Assembly (NCBI GenBank): GCA_964612675.1
Contig: CAZTDD010000115.1
Coordinates: 1-21,401 of the forward strand
Reading direction: 5' to 3'
DNA length: 21,401 bases
DNA from: CAZTDD01 sp964612675
Lineage (GTDB): Bacteria; Hinthialibacterota; Hinthialibacteria; Hinthialibacterales; JAKPRU01
Made by a program: the position numbers and the translations under genes. Of this stretch, positions 7,346 to 14,886 are shown piece after piece (position 1 is the stretch's first letter; every line of letters starts with the position of its first letter). Below the pieces are notes generated by a model. It did not search any database and was not told the DNA's origin. It saw nothing but the letters and a program-made list of their open reading frames with translations.

Positions 7346-8383
7346 ATGAGACGAAGCGGTTTGGTGATTGGTACAATGGCGTTCTTCTTAATGGGAACGG
7401 GAGTAGTCATGGCGGATCGTGGCGGTTGGGCTGACCCGGAAGGCGGCTGGACGTTTGTCGAGGAGTTCGATGAGCTTCCGGACTATGAGCCGACAGAAGA
7501 CTCTGTATGGCTTCACGACAACAGCAGCGATCAGTATTCGGGGAATCAAAATACGGCGATCTTCCAGGAAAACGGTTGGGAAGGCGGCGAGGTTGCCCGG
7601 ATCGATGAGATCGATGGTGCAAATGTGATCACGTTGATCGATCTTGGAGACCCCCGCGATTGGACCGGCGGCGACCCCAGTGATCGAAAATTCCATTTCA
7701 CCCATGTCTTCCATGGTGAGGACGAAGCAGGGATCGAGATGCCGATTTCTACGGGCGGAATCACCATGCTCACCCGGTATCGCATGACCCCGCTGGATCT
7801 GTCCACACCATTTCAGGATGACAACGATTGGGCGGATCCGCCGTTTAATTTTGCCGAGCGTGCCTGGATTCCCGAGCAATACGACAAGTGTCAGGTTGCC
7901 TTCGGGTACGGCGATCCCATTTTCACAGATCTGGAAGCTCAAGTTGGTGTTGGATACTACGCAGAGAACTCTCTGTTTATCCAAAGCAACACCTTGAATG
8001 AAGACGGTACGGAAAAAGACCCGGATGATGGGTCGGGGAATATTCTGATCAAAGACGGAATCAATACAACGGAATTCCACAGTATTTGGTGGACCGCAAT
8101 CACATCCCCAGACGATCCGTACACGGTCAACGTGAAGGCGTGGCTTGACGGCAGCGCCGAGCCGGTAGCGGAAGGTGTGATCATGCGTGGACCGGACTAT
8201 CCGGACACGCCCGCCATCGACAGCGAAGGTGGCTACGGCGACTTCCCGCAGACCTGCATTCAGTTCGGTATGTGCGCCACAAATAACTACGGGTCCATGC
8301 AAGTCGACTATATCTGCTGCAATCCCTATGAGGCCATCGAGCCTCAAGGCGGAGCAGCAGTTGCCGACTGGAGTCTGCACTAG
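7346..8383 (+). CDS. Secreted protein of unknown function, tandem paralog 2
   Basis: A 345-residue paralog of the preceding gene, aligning end to end with it: signal peptide (RRSGLVIGTMAFFLMGTGVVMA before DRGGWADP), SDQYSGN, IFQENGWEGGEV, DLGDPRDWTGGDPSDRK, FQDDNDWADPPFNF, DDGSGNILIKDG and MCATNNYGSMQVDYI are all conserved. The copies differ in a segment after DPSDRK (FHFTHVFHGEDEAG against LMLAAMANREEG) and near the C-terminal third. Both end in DWSL plus an aromatic or His residue. The ATG at 7346 has GGAG 7 nt upstream. A likely own ribosome site plus the hairpins before it suggest it can be translated independently of paralog 1. The function is unknown; a cell-surface or extracellular carbohydrate-related role is a guess. 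Confidence 0.85.
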   Translation: MRRSGLVIGTMAFFLMGTGVVMADRGGWADPEGGWTFVEEFDELPDYEPTEDSVWLHDNSSDQYSGNQNTAIFQENGWEGGEVARIDEIDGANVITLIDLGDPRDWTGGDPSDRKFHFTHVFHGEDEAGIEMPISTGGITMLTRYRMTPLDLSTPFQDDNDWADPPFNFAERAWIPEQYDKCQVAFGYGDPIFTDLEAQVGVGYYAENSLFIQSNTLNEDGTEKDPDDGSGNILIKDGINTTEFHSIWWTAITSPDDPYTVNVKAWLDGSAEPVAEGVIMRGPDYPDTPAIDSEGGYGDFPQTCIQFGMCATNNYGSMQVDYICCNPYEAIEPQGGAAVADWSLH

Positions 8384-8415
8384 TTAGCGATTCTCGTTCG
8401 AAGAAGTTCAAACAG

Positions 8416-8450
8416 GAAGCCGGACGGTGTTTTTGCCGTCCGGCTTCTTT
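8416..8450. terminator. Strong bidirectional intrinsic terminator
   Basis: Arms 8416-8427 and 8436-8447 pair perfectly for 12 bp around the loop TGTTTTTG, and the plus strand continues with TTTC. It separates the plus-strand secreted pair (stop 8383) from the convergent oxidoreductase gene (stop 8480), so it probably ends both transcripts. Confidence 0.85.
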
Positions 8451-8479
8451 CATTCCAGCCAATAATCTGAATCCGGGCA

Positions 8480-9757
8480 CTACGCCGGTCGAATTTCCCG
8501 CTTCACCGGATCGAAGATCATTTTCCGCTCTTCCTCATACGCGCGCCAGCCGAGGAGTACCGCAACACCCTGCATATAGCCCGCCCCCATGTGCGCATTC
8601 GGTTCCTCTCTACTCTTCATGCATTTCAGCCAATTCGTCATGTGGTCATCGTGCGGCGTCTCTTCAAGCGCTTTTTCTTCGGCGATCTTCTCCGGATGAT
8701 CGCTTCCTTCGCCGGAGACGCGCGGGGCGATTCCGCCACGCGCGTTTCCATCGGGCGCATTGATCCGCATGATGCCTTTCGACCCGAAAAACAACCGGTA
8801 GTCATTTGCAGCGTTTCCAAAATGGGTCGTGAAACTGGTGCTGAAACCTTCGGCGTAATCGAGAATCGCAGTAACTGTATCGGGACAGGTTCGTTCCTCT
8901 TTTGATGTCGTGGCGTAGATGCCTCCGTGCGCGATTGCCGAGACCGGAAAACTGCTGCCGGTAACATAGTGAATAAAATCGCTGAAATGGCTCATCCAGC
9001 CGCCGATGGTGCCCGGCGAAAACTCCGCGTACCCCATCCAGGCACCGTGTTGATCCGCTTGGAAAGGACGAAACGGACGGTTGTACAAAAACGCATTCCA
9101 GTTTGTGTCTTTCTTCTCCGGATTCTGATAGTTGTTCCAGTAAGGGGCATAGTGACTTCGGCACTCCTCGACACGAAGGAGTTTGCCGAGTTTGCCCTCG
9201 TGGACAAAGCGATGGGCGGCGATAGCTCCCTGGCTGCTTCGGCCCTGCGTTCCGTGTTGTACGATCCTGTCGGAGGCCATAACCACGTCGTTCGTTTTGT
9301 TCAGTTCGTCAAGATAGGTCGCGATAGGCTTTTCCACGTAAGCGTCTTTCCCAGCCTGCACCGCGTTAATCAACATCGGGCAATGCTGATGATCGGCGGT
9401 GGCGATCACAACGCCGTCGATATCCTTATTGTCGAGCAGCTTATGGTAATCCCGATATTTCTTGGCGTCGATCTCGAAACGCTCCTTAATGATTCCGGCG
9501 GCACGGTCCACTTTTTGTTGCCAGATATCGGCGGCGGCAATGACGTTGATGTCGACATCGCGGGAGGAACGGTGGAGCCAGCCGATGTGGTAGCAGCCTC
9601 TTCCACCGCATCCGATAATACCGATCTGCAACCGTTCATTCGCGCCGAGGACACGATTCGCACTCGCGGCGGTCAAACTCGCCGCTGCAACCGTTTTCAT
9701 CGCCGCGCCTGCGGTGACACCCTTTTTGATGAATTCACGACGATTCGCTTTTTCCAT
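8480..9757 (-). CDS. Tat-exported Gfo/Idh/MocA family oxidoreductase
   Basis: A 425-residue protein beginning with a twin-arginine signal (NRREFIKKG followed by an Ala-rich segment). The Rossmann domain shows IGIIGCGGRG (Gly49, Gly51, Gly54) for dinucleotide binding, and the family motif AYVEKP (Glu142-Lys143-Pro144) follows. The C-terminal alpha/beta domain has GGWMSHFSDFIHYVTG, where His residues of the active site usually sit. Family members oxidise or reduce sugars, inositols or related polyols with NAD(P), often with a tightly held cofactor when exported. The specific substrate is unknown. A ribosome site AGGAG lies 8 nt before the ATG. It is transcribed convergently with the secreted pair and is separated by about 100 bp from the toxin-antitoxin-like pair upstream. 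Confidence 0.92.
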   Translation of the reverse strand: MEKANRREFIKKGVTAGAAMKTVAAASLTAASANRVLGANERLQIGIIGCGGRGCYHIGWLHRSSRDVDINVIAAADIWQQKVDRAAGIIKERFEIDAKKYRDYHKLLDNKDIDGVVIATADHQHCPMLINAVQAGKDAYVEKPIATYLDELNKTNDVVMASDRIVQHGTQGRSSQGAIAAHRFVHEGKLGKLLRVEECRSHYAPYWNNYQNPEKKDTNWNAFLYNRPFRPFQADQHGAWMGYAEFSPGTIGGWMSHFSDFIHYVTGSSFPVSAIAHGGIYATTSKEERTCPDTVTAILDYAEGFSTSFTTHFGNAANDYRLFFGSKGIMRINAPDGNARGGIAPRVSGEGSDHPEKIAEEKALEETPHDDHMTNWLKCMKSREEPNAHMGAGYMQGVAVLLGWRAYEEERKMIFDPVKREIRPA

Positions 9758-9798
9758 GGCTTGTTCTCCTGTCCTTTTGTATCAGCCGTTATGCATCC

Positions 9799-9827
9799 TG
9801 AGCTACGCTTCGCTTTGAGCTCACGCT
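9799..9827. repeat. Imperfect short direct repeat
   Basis: TGAGCT-ACGCT (9799-9809) and TGAGCTCACGCT (9816-9827) are near-copies 17 nt apart, upstream of the oxidoreductase gene. This may be a remnant of a dispersed repeat or a small binding site. Confidence 0.25.
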
Positions 9828-9855
9828 ACGGCCCTCAACAACGTCAAATACAATG

Positions 9856-10080
9856 TCATGCCGCATAGTCGCACACCTGGAGGCGGACACCCCGTCGGGA
9901 TGCTTCCTCCACAAGAGAAAGCAGTCTCTCGGTCACTTCCTCGTCTACATATTCCTCTCCACAATTCTCACACACTTCGGCCGGAACCGATTTAACAATA
10001 AATGTCATGTCGTCTCGTTCGAGGGTCACAGTCGCCTTGCCCTTGGTAGTCTCACCGTTCTTACAGATTACACACTTCAT
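9856..10080 (-). CDS. YgiT-type zinc finger protein (antitoxin-like)
   Basis: A 74-residue protein: MKCVICKNGETTKGK, a beta stretch (TVTLERDDMTFIVKSVPAEVC), then CENCGEEYVDEE and a helix ending RLQVCDYAA. The two CxxC pairs form the zinc ribbon of the YgiT/MqsA N-terminal family. The helix-turn-helix found in full MqsA is absent, as is usual for the short stand-alone form. I chose the ATG at 10080, directly before the KCVIC motif and overlapping the upstream DUF4258 stop codon as ATGA; the longer in-frame start at 10113 lies inside that gene. In this family the partner is normally a DUF4258-type protein, as here. If the pair is a toxin-antitoxin system, this would be the antitoxin, but the partner is broken. 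Confidence 0.85.
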   Translation of the reverse strand: MKCVICKNGETTKGKATVTLERDDMTFIVKSVPAEVCENCGEEYVDEEVTERLLSLVEEASRRGVRLQVCDYAA

Positions 10081-10572
10081 TTTCTTTTTCTCCGCGAATA
10101 GGAAGAATTCCACTTTGATAAACTCGGTTCATATACTGTAACTACTACCACTTCATTATCATGAATATTGTCTGCTATAACAACGTGAACCGGCCTAGAT
10201 CCAAGAAATCCGAGGAGAAGACGACTGGGATATGGTTCATCCTCAGGATATTCCTCGATAATCTGACCCGTCTTCATTATTTGATGCCGTCGCAAAAAGT
10301 CGGGAAAACGGATTTCAACCCCCTCCTAACCTCCCCCGATCTTCAGGGGAGGAAAAAGAAACGAGCGTGTCTGCAGCGTCTTCTCCCCCAAGAGGGACAC
10401 GCTTGCGTGGCCAAAGGTAGGGGAAATTCAGAGGGGGTTGACACCTCACTTCTCGCATTCCGCTGACTTTTTGTAGTACCGTCATTATTTGGCGGACATC
10501 TTCTTTATCGATTGCGCGTTGTGACATTCGCTTTACAGCATGTAACGAGAATACGATGCTCGGCGATTTCAT
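10077..10572 (-). pseudogene. DUF4258 (putative toxin) gene split by a MITE-like insertion
   Basis: The N-terminal part (MKSPSIVFSLHAVKRMSQRA, then DKEDVRQIM) lies at 10572-10483, and the C-terminal part (KTGQIIEEYPEDEPYPS, then RPVHVVIA and VTVYEPSLSKW) at 10274-10080. They are separated by 208 bp of repeat plus target duplication. Joining them at the duplicated TCATTATTTG restores one continuous frame of 95 codons plus stop. The family layout 'RGI..EDV...GEIIEDYPDDRPYPS..LGF..GRPLHVV' is then complete, and the stop overlaps the zinc-finger gene by ATGA. As it stands, translation from 10572 runs into the element and stops at 10315, adding about 55 unrelated residues. The insertion is not a multiple of three and so also shifts the frame. 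A toxin role is inferred from the family pairing only. The ATG at 10572 is chosen over a TTG at 10602. Confidence 0.85.
10274..10491. mobile_element. MITE-like element (family A, copy 1) with 10-bp target duplication
   Basis: The 10-bp sequence TCATTATTTG occurs at 10274-10283 and 10482-10491 and flanks 198 bp. The outer ends share CAAAAAGTC in inverted orientation (10293-10301 and 10465-10473). The inner core, 10315-10441, starts TCAACCCCCTC and ends GAGGGGGTTGA, and has further internal hairpins (CCTCCCC...GGGGAGG, CACGC...GCGTG). There is no transposase gene inside, so it is non-autonomous. The core recurs at 15104-15228, and a relative with outer arm lies at 21303-21401. The transposase family is not identifiable from this window. 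Confidence 0.85.
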
Positions 10573-10675
10573 CTTGACTCTATTCGAGGAGTATCGTTTC
10601 AATACTAAGAATCAAACAGATACGATCAGCGTTTGCATCCGGGCCAAGAAATCAGGACGATTTGCCATATCGGAA

Positions 10676-11695
10676 TCATCGATTGGTTAAATTACCATAT
10701 CTGTCCAATTCCGCTATTAGTCGCCGCAGTATCGCTTCCGCCTCGTTTTTCGACTGAACACCCCACATCCCCGCTATATACCTGCCCGTACGCGCAGCGA
10801 CTCCCTTGCCCAAACCGGGATCTTTCGCCCAAAAGTGTTCCTTGCCGAAGTCATCCTCCCCCTGACTCTCAATTTCCCCCCATTCTTTCTCGTACCCAAG
10901 CAGTCTGTCGAGCGCCTCATCCGCCGCCTTCTTTGTCTTTAGATCGGTCACGAAAAGAAGGGCTTCCTGATCTTCGATTTTGTAACTTGCCAGCAAGCCG
11001 CCCGGAAGAAAGGAATGACCAAAAAGATCTTTTGCGACATACTGATCGCTATGCGGAATAAAACCTCTTTTCGGAAGAAGGTCCAAGATCCGCGGCCTTA
11101 GATCTTTTTTCGGGATCGAGGCCACAATATCTTCCATCAGCTTCTTCGTCATCGAAATCAACGCTGGTTGGTCCTCGTCAGCGGAAATGTCAATGTAAAA
11201 CCGCTGTTTCCATGCAACCGCGACGGTCCCCGAAAGATATCCTTCGGTCCCCCAGCCTTCCCGGACCTCGATATCGCGGCCGTGCCCCGTGCTGTAGATC
11301 CCATACGCACCGAGCGGACTGCCCATATCGTAGACATCTACAGCGATGCTCAGGAAATCATCGTCTTTGTATTTGTAGCGAATATGCGCCAGTTTTTCGA
11401 AACCGTACGCGATGTACTTCGGTGCAGCCCCGTTGTTGTATTCATAAAGGTTGTCCGGGGTATATACGGTAAGTTCCTTCGCGATACTCCAGTCATCCAG
11501 CGATTCAATCCGCGGAATCAATTCGGCAACGTTCGGTTTGGCGGGAGCCTGAACGTTATGTGCGGTTACAGGCTGGAAGACAGACTGCGGTGAGGTGTTC
11601 GAGGATTGTTGCTTACTCACATCGTCGCTCCGCCCCGGGACACCGGCCAGGAGCAGAGCGACGAAGATTATAGATAATCTGAACCAATGCCTCAT
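10676..11695 (-). CDS. Exported DUF6599-family protein
   Basis: A 339-residue protein with an N-terminal signal peptide (RLSIIFVALLLAGVPG) and a linker rich in Ser, Gln and Pro. A domain follows with LDDWSIAKELTVYTPDNLY and EYNNGAAPKYIAYGFEKL, the characteristic 'TPENLYEYINGGAE.YL.YGF' block of DUF6599 proteins. A second region (about 230-335) repeats some of the alpha/beta pattern. The family has no established activity. The ATG overlaps the stop of the upstream aldo/keto reductase gene by four bases (ATGA), so the two are translationally coupled and probably function together in the periplasm. I see no catalytic motif. Confidence 0.75.
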   Translation of the reverse strand: MRHWFRLSIIFVALLLAGVPGRSDDVSKQQSSNTSPQSVFQPVTAHNVQAPAKPNVAELIPRIESLDDWSIAKELTVYTPDNLYEYNNGAAPKYIAYGFEKLAHIRYKYKDDDFLSIAVDVYDMGSPLGAYGIYSTGHGRDIEVREGWGTEGYLSGTVAVAWKQRFYIDISADEDQPALISMTKKLMEDIVASIPKKDLRPRILDLLPKRGFIPHSDQYVAKDLFGHSFLPGGLLASYKIEDQEALLFVTDLKTKKAADEALDRLLGYEKEWGEIESQGEDDFGKEHFWAKDPGLGKGVAARTGRYIAGMWGVQSKNEAEAILRRLIAELDRYGNLTNR

Positions 11696-12864
11696 GTCAA
11701 CAACCCATGCGCTTCCAGTAGTCCTTCACGCGTTTTTCTACCGTATGGACAGGCTCCATCGCAAGCGCCGTCGCAGTTGAGGCAAGCGGTGGCGGTTTGC
11801 TCATTCGGCAGTTCTGCATACAGCTGCATCGAGTCTTTTTCGCGGTGATAGTACTTGAAATACATCGCGTACCGCATCACATCCGACACCGCAACACCAT
11901 ACGGACACGCGCCTTCACATACCCCACAATGCCGGCAGTATTGATTATGCATGATGCCCGCATAGCGTTCCAGCATTTCGAGTTCCGCTTGTCCGAGTTT
12001 CTCGCCGACAGCCCCGCAGTATTCCTTGATTTGGTCAAAATTGGTGATTGCCGCGCACACACTGGACACATTCGGGTTGGACAGCGCCCATTTCGCCGAG
12101 GCTTGAGCAAACGAAAGACCGCCCTTTTCAAGCTCTTCAATCTCTTTCTTTCGTTCGCCCGCACCGATCTTGAAGACCGCCGTTCCGATTCCTTTTTTGC
12201 CTGCACGCTCGAAAATCTCCGCCTGGTTCTCATAACTCATGAAATTGTATTTACAGAGGATCACGTCGTAGTGTCCGCTGTCGATTGCGGTATTGAGACA
12301 TTTTTCCAGATTCCTGCCGTGTGCCGAGAGTCCGAGGTGAAGGACTTTACCGGCCTTCTTGGCCTCTTCGAATGCCTCCAGAAACTCGTCGACCTGCAGC
12401 GCGGAGGGGTCGTCGACACTATGCGCTCTGAAGACTTCGACCCGGTCGGTCTGAAGCCGTTTCAGACTTTGGTCGATTGTTTCCAGAACCTCTTTCTTGG
12501 ACTTTCGGGGACTTGTACCGGTGAAGACCACCAACTCATCGCGGCGGTCGCTGATTTTGCTAATCGCCTTACCGATGGCCTCCTCCGCGGTACCGTTTTG
12601 GTAATCGGCGCAGGTACAGATAAAATTGATCCCCGCATCGAGAGCCCGCGACAGAAGCGCAGGATTGTTGAAGCCATAACTACCGAATGAAATCTCCGAG
12701 ACTTTCAAGCCGGTTTTGCCCAGCTGACGATACTGCATCTTCCCGGGGCCCTCTTTCGCCTCCGACGCGTGCCCGAGCGATGTCCCGCCGACAGCGAGCC
12801 CGGTCGTTACCGCGCCGAGCCGCACGAAACTTCTTCGGTCCATGGAATGCCGTTTTTCAATCAT
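11692..12864 (-). CDS. Tat-exported aldo/keto reductase-like protein with two [4Fe-4S] motifs
   Basis: A 390-residue protein with three parts: a twin-arginine signal (MDRRSFVRLG plus hydrophobic stretch), an aldo/keto-reductase barrel (MQYRQLGKTGLKVSEISFG to about residue 300), and a ferredoxin-like tail with CRHCGVCEGACP (Cys310, 313, 316, 320) and CLNCDGACDGACPYG (Cys361, 364, 368, 372). This fits the exported iron-sulphur AKR group. Of the usual Asp-Tyr-Lys-His tetrad, Tyr88 and His148 align, but the Asp position appears to be Cys83 (FICTCADYQNG) and the Lys position a Thr/Ser (VVFTGTSP), so chemistry may differ from NADPH-dependent carbonyl reduction. The start at 12864 has AGGAG 7 nt upstream. 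It is coupled to the DUF6599 gene. Confidence 0.88.
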   Translation of the reverse strand: MIEKRHSMDRRSFVRLGAVTTGLAVGGTSLGHASEAKEGPGKMQYRQLGKTGLKVSEISFGSYGFNNPALLSRALDAGINFICTCADYQNGTAEEAIGKAISKISDRRDELVVFTGTSPRKSKKEVLETIDQSLKRLQTDRVEVFRAHSVDDPSALQVDEFLEAFEEAKKAGKVLHLGLSAHGRNLEKCLNTAIDSGHYDVILCKYNFMSYENQAEIFERAGKKGIGTAVFKIGAGERKKEIEELEKGGLSFAQASAKWALSNPNVSSVCAAITNFDQIKEYCGAVGEKLGQAELEMLERYAGIMHNQYCRHCGVCEGACPYGVAVSDVMRYAMYFKYYHREKDSMQLYAELPNEQTATACLNCDGACDGACPYGRKTREGLLEAHGLLT

Positions 12865-12922
12865 TGTTCATCTCCTGTTAATCGTTTTTTATCTCGGAAT
12901 CTGTGCGGTACAGATCGGATCG

Positions 12923-13003
12923 CCGGGAGGGCCATGAACAGGAGCAGAGGTGAAGAACAGAGTTGTTCGATGGAATGTACCCAAGGCGCAATCGGCCTCC
13001 CGG
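12923..13003. repeat. Inverted repeat in the gap between the AKR and GT2 genes
   Basis: CCGGGAGGGCC (12923-12933) and GGCCTCCCGG (12994-13003) are complementary except for one extra G and are 60 nt apart. It may fold over the 3' end of the GT2 transcript or be a decayed palindromic repeat. No T-run follows, so it is not a clear terminator. Confidence 0.35.
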
Positions 13004-13030
13004 TGCATCTGCTTCACGGTAGCGAAACAA

Positions 13031-13780
13031 TCAAGCACTGTCAAATTCCGAACGAATGTCGGCAATGCGCTCTTCGTTCATCCGTTTCCGGAATCTCAAC
13101 AGTGCGCGGAAATAGTCCCAGCTGTCGCGGAACGGCCGGACGGTGGACTCGCGGTCCCAGCGCCGGACAAACGTGCAGGGGATCTCAGCGATATTCAGCC
13201 CGGCCCAGTAGGCCAGCGCCATCACTTCGGTATCCCAAAACCATCGTTGATCCCGGCACCGACCCAGAATCGGGAGGATTTTCTCGCGTCGGAAGAATTT
13301 ATAGCCCGCCTCGGTATCCCGCATTGGGAGACGCAGAAGCCACCGTACCAGGCGGCGATACCCAACGCTCAACACATCCCGGAGAATATCGTCGAAACAC
13401 ATCTGGACCTGATAGGTACGGTAGGCCGCAGCAACATCGGCCCCATCCCGCAACGCCAGCAGCATACTGGGTATGTAACGCGCATGGACCTCGAGATCGA
13501 TATCGAGGAATCCGACATAGGGAGCGGAAGACGCTCGAATCCCATCCGTTACAGTCCCTCCGCGTCCCTTATTCTTCTCGTGCAGTATCGCTGTCCGGGC
13601 GGGGTGATTCTCGCAAAGGGTCTGAATGAGGTGTCGGGTACGATCTCGGCTACAATCGTCGACGAAGATCAATTCATATTCACACCGGAACATTGTCATG
13701 ATCCGGTCGATCTCGTAAACGCTTTCTTCCAAAACCGCCTCTTCATTGTAACAGGCAATAACAATCGACAGTTCCGGCAT
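13031..13780 (-). CDS. Family-2 glycosyltransferase, polyprenyl-phosphate type
   Basis: A 249-residue protein that starts directly with the GT2 fold (MPELSIVIACYNEEAVLEES). It shows the nucleotide-binding FVDDCSRDRT, the KGRGGTVTDGI loop, the metal-binding FLDIDLEVH (DxD), and the acceptor-site RRWDRESTVRP. It resembles dolichol/undecaprenyl-phosphate mannosyl- or glucosyl-transferases, but lacks the C-terminal transmembrane helices of DpgS/GtrB types. It would transfer a nucleotide-linked sugar to a lipid carrier or glycan at the inner membrane face. Starts at 13780, 13792 and 13816 are possible; I chose 13780 because family homology begins there and GAGAGAGA precedes it. It lies 156 bp after the RmlD-like gene on the same strand. 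Confidence 0.88.
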   Translation of the reverse strand: MPELSIVIACYNEEAVLEESVYEIDRIMTMFRCEYELIFVDDCSRDRTRHLIQTLCENHPARTAILHEKNKGRGGTVTDGIRASSAPYVGFLDIDLEVHARYIPSMLLALRDGADVAAAYRTYQVQMCFDDILRDVLSVGYRRLVRWLLRLPMRDTEAGYKFFRREKILPILGRCRDQRWFWDTEVMALAYWAGLNIAEIPCTFVRRWDRESTVRPFRDSWDYFRALLRFRKRMNEERIADIRSEFDSA

Positions 13781-13936
13781 TCTCTCTCTCATCCTCAAGG
13801 CTGTTTCGCTTCCCAATCCTCAAACCCGCTTGGAGGCGCGCCTTCATACGCTCCGATCAAGGCGGGCTTTCCCCAACAGAGACCTTCATAATCTCTCAGC
13901 GCCGGCAAAACGAACATGTCTCGGGAAGAAGGAATT

Positions 13937-14800
13937 CTACCCACGCACGTTCTCACGTTCCTTAAGATACACCGACAACGCCTCCTGCCACGTAGGCATT
14001 GTATCCAGCCCCAGCTTTCCAAGCGCCGCGTTTTCCAGAGCGGAGTTTCGAGGCCGACGGGCCGGTGCGCCGTATTCCTCCGCCGTCACCGGCTGCACCT
14101 CCACATTCATCCCGGCTTGCGAAAAGATCTCGCGTGCAAATTCATACCAGGAACAAGTTCCGTGATTGACCAGGTGATAGGTTCCGAACTTCTCAGTCTG
14201 CACCAGCCGGCGAATGTGGTGCGCAGCGTTGGACGCCGATGTCGGGGAGAGATACTCGTCCGACACGATCCGAAGAGGTGTCCCGCGAGCGCCCAGACGC
14301 AGCATCGCTTCAACGAAATTCGTCCCTTTCATTCGGCTGGGCGTAATCCCAAATAGTCCCGCCACACGAACGATGTAGTGTTTGTCCCACGTATATCGTA
14401 AGTAATACTCACCGGCCAACTTCGTTAAACCGTAGGCATTGACCGGCGCAGGAGAATCGTCTTCAACATACGCCAGTCTCTTATCGCCCGCAAAAACATA
14501 GTTCGTGCTGATATGCACAAGCGGGATATCCCACCGTCTGCAGGCTTCTGCAAGGTTCTTCACGCCGAGCGCGTTGACTCGAAACGCCTCTTCATGTTCG
14601 CGTTCGCATTCATCGACCCGTGTAAACGCCGCCGCATTGATCACCAGGTCGCACGATGTAAACGCGATCTGCTGCTGGACGCGGGCATCGTCGGTAATGT
14701 CCATGTCTTCAATGTCGTACTCGACAACATTGACATCCGAAAACGCCTTCACCAGATCCCGTCCCAATTGTCCCAAAGCACCGACGATTAATACGTTCAC
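13937..14800 (-). CDS. rfbD: dTDP-4-dehydrorhamnose reductase-like SDR (RmlD family)
   Basis: A 287-residue extended short-chain dehydrogenase. MNVLIVGALGQLGRDL is the GxxGxxG nucleotide motif, LVINAAAFTRVDECE the conserved second segment, and HISTNYVFAG the STDYVFDG-type block (here STNYVFAG). YGLTK supplies the catalytic Tyr and Lys, and RPRNSAL near the C-terminus matches the RmlD signature. Family members reduce dTDP-4-keto-6-deoxy-mannose to dTDP-rhamnose. No RmlA, RmlB or RmlC is nearby, so the substrate is inferred. The start is GTG at 14800, with AGAGGAA 7 nt upstream. It probably serves surface-glycan synthesis with the GT2 gene downstream. Confidence 0.85.
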   Translation of the reverse strand: MNVLIVGALGQLGRDLVKAFSDVNVVEYDIEDMDITDDARVQQQIAFTSCDLVINAAAFTRVDECEREHEEAFRVNALGVKNLAEACRRWDIPLVHISTNYVFAGDKRLAYVEDDSPAPVNAYGLTKLAGEYYLRYTWDKHYIVRVAGLFGITPSRMKGTNFVEAMLRLGARGTPLRIVSDEYLSPTSASNAAHHIRRLVQTEKFGTYHLVNHGTCSWYEFAREIFSQAGMNVEVQPVTAEEYGAPARRPRNSALENAALGKLGLDTMPTWQEALSVYLKERENVRG

Positions 14801-14886
14801 GTTCTAGTTCCTCTGTTTTTCTCGTGATGAACTCAACTCCACACTTTTTCCAATGTGATCGAGTTAATGTCCAGAAAAGGAGCGAA

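Noticed and set aside
7388..8380. 330-codon open frame on the minus strand opposite the second secreted protein
   Set aside because: It is the mirror of a strongly conserved paralog pair with signal peptide, ribosome site and terminator on the plus strand; no homology or ribosome site supports the antisense frame.
8927..9868. 313-codon plus-strand open frame
   Set aside because: It lies opposite the Gfo/Idh/MocA gene, whose Tat signal, GxGxxG and EKP motifs decide the strand.
9856..10113. Longer 85-codon start for the zinc-finger gene
   Set aside because: The extra N-terminus lies inside the DUF4258 gene, and the ATG at 10080 overlaps the stop as ATGA directly before the KCVIC motif.
12950..13891. 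313-codon plus-strand open frame
   Set aside because: It is antisense to the GT2 gene and shows no protein family pattern.
13795..13917. 41-codon minus-strand frame between the RmlD-like and GT2 genes
   Set aside because: It has an ATG and starts soon after the RmlD-like stop, but there is no ribosome site or recognisable motif; reported only as a possible small ORF.
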